Both the position numbers and the translations under genes were made by a program. DNA of 64,000 bases from Capitulum mitella (taxonomy: Eukaryota > Arthropoda > Thecostraca > Pollicipedomorpha > Pollicipedidae). The stretch spans positions 2,075,501-2,139,500 of the forward strand of contig CP099848.1 in the NCBI GenBank assembly GCA_030062745.1, written 5' to 3'. The notes beneath the pieces are model-generated. The model saw only the letters and a list, made by a program, of their open reading frames with translations. It was not told the origin of the DNA and searched no databases. Positions 49,242-59,895 of this stretch are shown here, one piece after another. Each line of letters opens with the position of its first letter. Position 1 is the stretch's first letter.

Positions 49242-49889
49242 TAATCACGTTGTGGCTTTTGCGCATGCTTTATGTCCAACCGAGCGGCCCAGTTTGATAG
49301 GGTTATTATTTTCCAATGAATGAGTTGTTTCGGCGTGATTTGCCGATAAGATCATCAATCATTTCTCGACGATGAGCGACACGGACACTTATAAAGTGAA
49401 ACGTGGAAAGAACAGAACCCGACGAGACCATAAAATGCCCTTATTTGCCATTTCTTCGCCTTTAGGATGCGCCATACGGACTGTGAGGAAAAGACGCACC
49501 AGCTCAGTGTATGCCCGTGTATTCAAATCGCGACGGTGTGAAACTCAGCCGTTTCTCGTTACGTTAAATGGAGTCTACACAACGAAATCTACATCGAGTG
49601 AGACAATGTGCAACTGTAAGCTTGTTGTACGAAGTTGACACGTGAACCAGTTAGAACCACCACACCACAGCACGTGAAATAACGACGGCCGGGACGGTAC
49701 AGACTGGACAGGACGCGGTGCGTCGTACATCGCACAGAGTGCATCCGCGGACGAGGCCACCGACGGCCATGTCCGCCGTTCCCCGGCGACGGTCTCCGGT
49801 CCGTCGCGTGCCGCCGAGTGCCCTGGCTCAGCTGCCGTCTGACACGCGGAGCCCGGGGCCGGGGCCGGGGCCGGGGCCGGGCGTCCCCG

Positions 49890-49981
49890 CTACGGCATCA
49901 GCGCCGACGGCAGACGAAGGGCGGCCAGCTTCGGCGGCCGGCCGGCCCTGGCCGCCGGGCGGCGGGCTTTCTTGGCCTTAC
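49890..49981 (-). CDS. RG-rich secreted protein exon 10: basic tail and stop (tentative)
   Basis: Acceptor CTGACCGCCAG before 49981; the first two bases complete Ser, then [29 protein letters not shown] and TAG at 49890-49892. The phase matches exon 9, but the sequence is low-complexity GC-rich DNA beside a minisatellite, so another 3' exon is possible. Confidence 0.5.
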
Positions 49982-52900
49982 CTGGCGGTCAGGCGCGGCT
50001 GAGGTCAGTCACGGGTCACGGCTGAGGTCAGTCGCGGGTCACGGCTGAGGTCAGTCACAGGTCACGGCCGAGGTCAATCGTGGGTCACGGCTGAGGCCAG
50101 TCACGGATCACGGCTGAGGTCAGCCGCGGGTCACGGCTGAGGTCAGTCACGGGCAACAACCGAGATCAGTCACAGGTCACGAACTAGGCCAGTCACCGGT
50201 CACGACTGAGGTGAGTCATAGGTCACGACTGAGGTGAGTCACAGGTCACAACCGACCAATCACAGACACTACCGCGCAGCCGTAAATCACGGCAGATCAG
50301 CCACGAGTCAAGATTGATCAGACCCAGGTCTCGGCGGGCAACAAGTCACAGCACATCAGTCCAAATAGCTGCGGCTCAGCAACTCATCACGACATGTCAC
50401 AATTCCCAGCACACCGGTCGCAGTCACACGGCAGCCCGGCCGCAGACGGCGGTGGCCGGCCGGCTCCGGCCGTGCCTGACGGCGGCCGTCTGCCGGCGGG
50501 CGGCTCCGCCCCGACTCGCCCCCGTTCCGCGCACTCACTCTTCTCGCCGAGGATGGCGGCCGGGCACTCGACGGCCAGCTCATACGTCATGCACTCGGTC
50601 ATGGCGTCCACGCTGGGGTCGATCCCGGCGCACTTGTCCACCGCATTCGTCATGACCTTCTTCACCTGTGGCACAGCGCGAGCGTCAGCTGGCTCTGCGG
50701 CCGGACCAGGGGTTGGACCAAGGGCTGGACGAGGGACTTGGACCAGGGGCTAGAACATGGACTGGACCAGAAGCTGGACCAGTGGCTGGACCAGGGACGA
50801 GGCCAGGAGCTGGACCAGGGTCTGGACTAGGGGCTAGACCATGGACTGGACCAGAAGCTGGACCAGTGGCTGGACCAGGGACGAGGCCAGGAGCTGGACC
50901 AGGGTCTGGACTAGGGGCTAGACCATGGACTGGACCAGAAGCTGGACCAGTGGCTGGACCAGGGACGAAGCCAGGAGCTGGACCAGGGTCTGGACTAGGG
51001 GCTGTACCAATGGCCGGACCCGGGGACTAGACCAGGGGCTGAACCGGCGGTCGGACCAACGAACGGGGCAGCGGCCAGACCACCAACTGCACAAACGACG
51101 CGACAATTCCAGGCACACGTGACGTGCTCGCAGTGGCATCACAGGCCCGGCATACCATTACTATTTCATTTGACAATCACCCATATGACGTTGTTTTTTT
51201 GCGGTTCTTAAAAAGTCATCCACAGGCAGCCGCGCTTCAATCGGGAGTTCTTGGCACAAAAGGAAACGAGCATGATGGTTTTTTTGCGTTTCTCGGATTG
51301 TCTGTGTTGTGGTTTATCAAACATCAGGCATATGAATTAGGGAAGTAGCTGTAGCCAGTAGCTCTCTGTACCCTGCCAGGCCCAGTGGAGGTGTCCAGCA
51401 ACTCCTTCAGCTTGTCGGTGTCGACGTTGTCGCCGCTGAGCGTGCCTATGGCCTCGTGAGTGCAGCGCGCAGCTTCGAGGATGGCCTGGCGGCTAGATTC
51501 CATCGCCTCGTCCAGCGGTCCCACCACGCTGATCAGTCGCTTCTTCAGCTCATCCGTGCGGGCCGCCTTCATGGCCTTACGTGCTGGAACGGCCAGAGCC
51601 TGTCAATCACATCGTACGCCTGCTGCTTCTCGGGTCAGGAACTGCGCGTTTACATAGGAGACATCGGAGCCACACTCCAGATTTGGTGAGAGATAACGAT
51701 AGAATGATTTTGGACGGGCCTGAAAGCTACTCTTATGACATGAAGATCTCTTTTGACTTGAACATCTCTTTAGCGCAGCACAAATATTTTGCATGTTGCT
51801 GCTTCGTTTCGTCGTGTTATGGAACGGACATTCAAATACTGTCATTTACTGATGGCTTATATACTAAATGAGGTCGTAATACTCGCCTGGTCGCCCAGCA
51901 TTCCGCTGGACAATGGTGAGACCTCCCGTTTTTCGACTCCAGCCGTGCGGCGCACGGTTTGGTCCGTTTTACACAAGCTTTCATGAGCAAACCCATTGTC
52001 GGCTAGAAAACCTGGCGTTGTTTGGGCAGCGAAAACGTATGGCTCTCGGAAAATGAAAAGCATGGCTTATCTTCGAAGGGCGTGCAAAAACCGACCCTTC
52101 AACGAAGTCAAGAGCAGGCAGAAGTTTTAAGAGGACCGTCTGGTAGCTGTACTTACCACTGGCCCTAGATGGTACTTCGGGGTTCTCTGCCCCTGCCCCG
52201 GCCTGCCGCATGCCGCCGTCGTCCTCGTCGTCCTCGCCGCCCCTGCCGCCCCTGCCGCCACGACCGCCGCCCCTGCCGCCATCGCCGACTTCCTCGTCGC
52301 CACCGCCGTCTTCCTCGCCGCCCCTGCCACCCCTGCCGCCACGACCGCCGCGCCTGTCGCCCCTGCCCCTCGGAGAGCGACCTAAAGGGAACAAACGTAT
52401 CAAGTGGCGTATAGGATTTCAGTGATCATGGAATTTCAGGGCCATTTACAAATAGCAACGGGGTACTGTCAGACTCATTGCTTCCGGCGGTACCCGGTGT
52501 ACATGCAGTTCGACACTAATCGGCCAGCAAGAAGCCGCTCGACCGGCGGCGTCGGCTGGGGAGGCGGCGTTGGCGACCGCCAGCGGCCCGACGCTCGTGG
52601 ACGCGTATCACGTCCTCCGGCACGCGGAGGGCACGCCGAGGAGTCTCACGTTTCCTGCTGGAGGCGCCCAGCTGCGCCAGACGGCTGTCGGCCAGCTTCG
52701 TCATGCCCACGGCACCGCAGCGCACCCCCGACCAGAACATCTGCCGGCGGGAGCGCGACCGTCAGCCGGGCCGGCGGGGCGCGCTGACGGACCGGGCAGG
52801 ACCAGACGGTCGGCGCGGACCGCGCCGCCGCGCCGAGGGGAGTCGGTCTGACGGCGGCGGTTCTGAACCGCAGACGTAGCGTGCTGTCTCGATCGGCGGT

Positions 52901-55687
52901 GCCGAGCTGGTGGGCGCCCTTAGCCGCAGCCAAAACTGCAGACAAAACTATGCCGGCTTCTGGCTATTGAAGGAAACGACTAGACGGGCTTTATCTCTAC
53001 GGCTGCCTTCAGGGGCGCGCAGCGACGGAACCGTGCGTCCTGGACGCCGGGGCGTGCCGGCCATTAAAGGCTGGCTACCTTGGGCGGCACCATCGCGGCC
53101 TGAGAGCAACGGTCTGCTGCTCGTTTGGTCGTCAGGAGCGACAGGGTCGGGTTCTGCAGCTTCAAGTCGTGCGCCACGCAGGCCGACTTCATGCTCCTCC
53201 GGACGCAGGTCATCAGCATCTTGACCTGAGGGGAGCGCGGCACGCGTGAGAAAACCTGCCCACTTGTCCGTGCGGCGGTAACAACCGGCGGTCGTCTCGC
53301 CGGTTGGCGCGGACAAGGGGAACATCCGGCGAGGGCTGAGTCGGCGGGAGACGAAAAGGAAAAGAGAAAGAATGTGAGATGGATGGAAAGGCAAAGAAAA
53401 TGGTGGTCTTGATGCATTTCATGCAATAATTCCATCAATGATGCCTTTTAATAACTGAACACTTCCTATATCCTTCATTGCTCTCATAAATCGTACCTCG
53501 CAGTGTAATTTATAACTTCTATAATCTTCCTGCTCTTGCTGAGATGGACCAAAAATGAATAATCATATACTGCTAAATGAATAATCATACACATGATCAT
53601 ATAATCATAAATTGCGGTTAAAAGCAAATTCAGGGCAGTGAGTGAGGTGACATTTTCTCAGTTCTCACCTGCCTGTTTGACGGGACGCCCTCAAGATTTT
53701 CGAAACACTGCTCAGTCATTCTCACCATAATCTTCCTTCCCTGCAATTATGGCATTACTGTTAAGTTTGGGGTCTCCGTGAAGGCCGGTTCTAAGCAGGC
53801 GCATGGAGCTACAGGGAATCATGTATCACCAGGACTGTTTGTCTTGCCTGCCCTTTTCCGATTCGTTGGATTTGTTTATCATGCGGGTTACGTCGCCTGC
53901 GGCCGACACACTCCTTTCCCCGCTGAGTTCGCGCCCCTGCGCCTCTGGCGTCCGCCGCCACGCCTTTGCACCTGCCCTGAAATCTGGAAGGGTGAATGTT
54001 CTACCTCAATACGTATTTTGAACTGAGGTAGCCAAGCTACAGCGTGGCATCAGGTTTTAGTGTGGCATTGTGCTGGACAGTCAGCGAGTTGCGGCCGCGC
54101 GTCCTGCTTCTCACCGACTCAACGCCCTGGTACTTCCGAATCACGGCGGTGACGGCCTCCATGTCCAGGTTGTCGTCTTCGTCAAAGAGGTCCAGCTTTC
54201 TGAAGACGCACAGTTCGATTTCCGCCTCGTTCGGGCCCCTGCGCCTGCGGCGTCTGCCGCCACCCCTGCGGGCCTGCCCTGCAATGCGGAAAGGTGAAAT
54301 GTTCCACCTTAGCACGTGTTTTGAACTGAGGTAGGCAGGCTGCAGCCTACGCTTGATGAAAGTAGTCAGCGAGTTGCATTGTCTGAAAGCTTTACACTGA
54401 CCCATGGTTTTCTCGTGTGTCCTGTTTACAGCTCCGCAAAAAAGGCACACGAGGCAATCATGTCACAGCCCTGTGACATGACGTCAAGCCCCAGCAGCGA
54501 GCGTGCTTCAGGCAAAGAACGTTTGCGTTCATTGGAGGTCGCACGTCCGTGTGACGTCATATCGGCAGACGACTACAAGATGTAGTTTGTAGTAGATTGT
54601 ATTTTCCGAAGCTTGCAGGAATTTTTCGAAAACGAAAAAGGTCTATGAAACGAAACACGAAGCCAAACGAAATTCAGCACCAGACGAAACTGAGTAATGA
54701 AAACGTTGTCGGCGGCATTTTCGGACCAACCAATTTAATTTACGAGAAAGCGACCGAAATGGAAAATTTCTTTGACTGCACGACGTCGGAACTCTGATGC
54801 GACCGACTCATTGAGAGTGTTGGTTTTGAGATTTGCGTCAGGTGACGAAGACGAGCGGCGTTTAAATCGGACCCACCAGATCGAACTTTTCGCGTCGCGG
54901 GATCCATCCTTCCCAAAAATTACATTTTACTGTTTTTGTCCGCTTCACTGAGTCATGTTTGTCTGTTTGTTGTGAGTTAGGACACACAGCTTCTTGGGCT
55001 CAAGCGTCCGTGTCCAGAGTCAGGTTTTGTGTCTCGTCATGCGTCGGTCAGTTGTCTGTCTACTTCAGTCAGTCGAGCATTCAGGGCTTAACGATTAGGT
55101 GACCGTGTCTCCAGCTGCCTTCATCCGAAGCCATATCGTGACTATTGAGAAAAACAAATATATGCATCAGTGGGTTTTCCGCAACAGACTGGAAGCACGG
55201 CCAGAACTATGCAACAGTTTACACCAAATAATTCAATGGATCGGAGATCGCAGATACTGTCATGTTTAGTTATTGGTATGCTCTGTCTCCAGCATTTACC
55301 AGACGGCCAGAGTACCTCCAGGTCAAGAGCCAAAGTTCCGTGCGTTAAAGACTTTAAACTAGGTTGATTTTTGAATTCGATATTTCGACGTGATGGGACA
55401 CCAAAAATGAAATGTTTCGAACAAAAAAAGCGATATCAAATGTCACCATTTTTGGTAATTTGCTTGACTTGAAATATGTATCTCAGGATATCAAAATGAT
55501 CATTACACCGAAGTATTCACTGTTGTGTAGTGTAGTGCTCTCTCTCCTCGAAGGAGAGAAAGAGAGAGAGAGAGAGCGAACAAAGTTACGTGAAATATTG
55601 GCACATTTCATAACTTCCCGACCCAACAAAGGTATCTGAGGACTAAAAATATCAAAATGAGGATCAGAAAGAAGAGACACGGGAAGG

Positions 55688-55753
<66 letters not shown>

Positions 55754-56957
55754 AACAGCGACACAAAGACGAAAGGACAGAAAAGGACAAAAAATGAGAG
55801 ATTAAAAAATCCGGTCAGTAGGGTCAGCTCTGTCGGTGCTGAAAGCAAACCCGTGTAGAGCTTAAAGTAACCATCTTGTCGCGCTATGCAAAAGGCCACC
55901 TGAAATGACGTTAGAGATGAAAATGATGACGCCCCGAGGCAACTGGTTCTAAAAACTAAGTCTCACTTTTCCTTCGCTTTCCCCTGCCACGTCCTCTTCC
56001 GCCTCCTCTACGGCCACCTCCACGCTCTCTGCCTCCATCTTCGTCGTCATCTTCACCTCCTCCACGACCACCTCTGCGGTTGCCTCTTCTGCGACCGCCC
56101 CTACTGTCCTCTACTTCTTCTTCGTCTTCTTCGTCAGCTTCTGAAATGGAGAAATCACGTGTGAGGCAAGCAAACTTCACGCCACCCCAATGACTACGCC
56201 ACTCCAATGACCGGCTATGATCCAGCAAAGGCAACTGTCAGACACGTGTTTCACCGTGACGTGCGCGTGACGCCAACGTGACGTGACGGATCGCGGCTCC
56301 AGTTACAGAACCATCAATGCACAGGCACAGACAGCCGATTATTTCGTGAGCTCGGTGCTCGGAAAAGGATCGGGGAGTCTTGACGGTAGTCGAACGACGG
56401 TTCCTGGCGTTTCACCGGGAGACCTAAGCAGCCTGTCGTCGAGGCGTCGCAGTCTCACCCTCTAGCTCAGTTGTGCAGATCTCGGTCGCTTCAAGCACCT
56501 GCCGGCAGCGACGTCACCCGTTATAAGCCGCACTGTTCTCGTCTAATTGATGGCGCACTACGTCTCGAAGGAAATTGCTAAACAATATATGGAGAATATA
56601 TTGTTAACTATATATATATTATAACTATATATATATTAAATAAATTATAATATATTCAATATATAATATTGAATATATAATATATAAACATGTGCACGCG
56701 CTGGGCGACGTTCAATTTTGCATATACGGGGGCATTGTGGCTAAGACGCAAGCGTGACCTGGCAATGTAAAACAAGGGGTTGCATGACAAGCTTTCCAGT
56801 CCGGTCCAGAATAAGCCAGAAATCCCGCTGTCTGGTAAAAACAAGGCTTCCTGTAATGGAACATATAATTAATAGTTATAGTATATACAAATATAGTTAT
56901 ATGCATATCAATATATCATATATATGATATATATATATATATATCTGCCACCGTTAT

Positions 56958-57052
<95 letters not shown>

Positions 57053-57112
57053 TTAATAACGGTTATAACAGTAATAAATATGTAATATAGGTTAATAAAT
57101 ACATAGTTAATA

Positions 57113-57146
<34 letters not shown>

Positions 57147-59846
57147 CTTAATAACGGCGGCAGATCCATGCAAGCAAAATCACACTTCACCCTTGCTCTT
57201 TACCTCCTCAGAGGCGGTCAAGTTGCATGGGATGGAGCCATCTGGAAGAAGGAAAACGTCATTTGCAAACTGCACTGGCGAAGCAGTTTCTATGGCTTCT
57301 GAATTACTTTTGAATGGCATTCTGGGCTGACGCTGGGAAATATGTATGCCGCTGACTATGCTAACAACCGTATCTGTTTGGAGTGAGCCTTTCCTGTGTC
57401 GTCTGACCTTGCCGCTAAAGCCGAACAGTTCAGGTGTTATGGGAGCCGCTGTGCTGCTCAGTCTTTGACCCACAGATGGCCCAATTTTCGAGGTCCACAT
57501 ATTACACTTCTCTCCTGGCCACGGGTTTCCTGCTGCAGATGGTGCAGATGATGCTGCAGATTCCTCCACGGACCACCCGGCCCTTCTGACTCTGTCCCAC
57601 AAAACACCCGGCCCCTGCGACACCGTTCCACGGACCACTCGGTCCCTCTGACGTCGTCCCGCGGGCCACCCGGCACCAATGACAATGTCCCACGAACCAA
57701 CCAGACCCTTTGACGTTGTCCCAACGGACCAACCGGCCTCCTTGTCCCATGGATCCTCACCCCTCCTGACCGCGAGTCTCTTCTGACCATCCTGCCTCTG
57801 ACCCACGGACCACCCGGAGTCCTGGTCCTGACCGGCGGACCACCCAGTCCCCAGTCCTGATCAGCGGACGACCCGGTTGTCTCGACCTTGCCCCGCTCAA
57901 AATGGCGCTTTGGCCCTGGCCCACAGACCTCTCCGGTCTCCTGAGCGCCAGCCGGTGGCTGGCGCTCACAAAGATCACCCGGCCCCTGCTCTGCTGTCCG
58001 GAAGTGAACGCCCATCAATCACGTGTTCTTTATCCGGAAGTATGCGTAACCAATAACGCCATGAAAACCGGATGCGACCAGGCATCACGCTAATTTAGAC
58101 GCGAGTGTTTTTTCGGTCTTGGAAATCACTGCGTTTTTTGCATTTTTAACAAAGGCGGTGGAAACCTGATTGATCGGAAGTGGTGAGCATGGATAATCAG
58201 CCACAGAATTATCCTGATCCGTCCCCATGTGAACTTCAGGAAGCAATTTTCAGCCGGGATTCATTTTGTCGGCGTCCGCAGCTGGTCCTGGGAGCCGCAC
58301 GGGCCTCAGTCCTTCCTGCACACTTGATGACTGTCGTGAACGTGCCAGCGCGGCTAGTTCGTGCAATGGCGGACCCACGGAGTTAATGAAGGCGTCGAAT
58401 GCTCCATTTTCATCCTCTTTATGCATGCCGCCATTTTCTGGCAGAATTACGGCTGAGTTACATGTAAAGATGTCATAGTCCCCGAGGGTGTAAATTTCAC
58501 CGATCCAACGGCATGCCTCCCATTGGCTGTACAACTACGAAATACAGGCGTGTCGATTTCTGTAAATGATTGGAGGGGGAGGGGGCGAACTGCGGGCCCG
58601 GCAACCTAACCTCGCCCCAGATGTGGGTTTCTCAACGGATTCAGCCCACTTTTTTTGATCAAGGGAAATTTACAAGTTCTTTTGTTGCCATTTATCGAAT
58701 GGAAAATTACCTTTATCCCTAGATATAGAGGTATATGTAAAGATAAAAGAAAGAACAATAGATAGATGCTTCATCTTATACTTAATTCTTTACTTCCGAT
58801 CTATCTGGTATCCACTGCGGCCGTTCTTTTCATTATTTTTGCTCATTTGCCTTTAAAAGCGACAGAAAATATTGGAGGAAGGGGCAAAACAACATTGGGT
58901 AAGCTCAAATCAACACAGGGTGGGCCAGCGACCTCTTAAAAGAATACAAATCGACACCCCTGACGAAATACCAGACACAAGCGCTTGAACACTAGACAGG
59001 TAGCAAATAAGTAATGCTAAAAACTGCTATAAAAGAAGGCTTATTGGAGAAAGCAGAAATTTGTGTGGTGAGCGGAACTTTCATATATTTCGCATTAGAT
59101 TAGGTATCCATATCTTAAGGAACGAAAATGGACAAAAAGACTGACCACGACCATCAACAAAAAGTTAAGTTATCTTCAATAATGAACAAGTGGACGGATC
59201 TGGACGAGGTGCACGAAATATAAAATCATTCAGAGCCCATTTGTTGCGGGCAAAATGAGAACATGCCATGTTGAAAATCAGCGAATATGTCACTCAAATT
59301 GAGGGCATCAGTCACTTTAATCTTACAATCACTGAAAAACATTAAAAGAAAAACTGTAAATATTAGCACGATTTCTGTTAGTTTCTGTAAGAAACGTACA
59401 TCACTCTCTGAAAGTGACGTGTTCCGCGTACGAAACCCCCGTTAATCACAAGGCAGTACCTGCGATCGAGCCCTGCGACGATCCGGTGGACAGGATAAGT
59501 ACCAGACGGCGATCCCGTGCATTCAGTCACGAAACAAATTAATGGGCTAACCACTTCAGACCATTTCTCTAGAAACACTCGGTTCGCATTTCGGATTTCC
59601 GGATAGTTCTCAATGCAGACACTTCTCGCTACACCGCTGACGGTTTGCCATTTAATTGCCAATCACAAAAAAGTGAACATTAAGCGCATCTAAGGCCATA
59701 TAAGGCCGTATAAAATCACATCAGGTCTGAAGTAGATTATAATAAGCTCAGGCACGTAGCCAAGGGGGCCATGGGGCTATCCCCTTCCCAAATCAAGCGG
59801 TCTGCACTAGACGTTTCCAAAATTTCGAAGGAATACGGAAACGGGA

Positions 59847-59895
<49 letters not shown>

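Noticed and set aside
50668..51030. Gly-Pro-Ala repeat protein on the plus strand
   Set aside because: Frame of the 12/84-bp minisatellite in an intron of the minus-strand gene.
57180..57806. Long minus-strand ORF of 208 codons
   Set aside because: Its first half is a translated minisatellite (Trp/Gly/Arg repeats) and the rest matches nothing; no splice phase fits the RG-rich gene.
58250..58534. Minus ORF containing [20 protein letters not shown]
   Set aside because: Protein-like in the middle, but no acceptor or donor in the required phase 1-1 was found, so it was not added as an exon between exons 2 and 3. It could be a repeat remnant.
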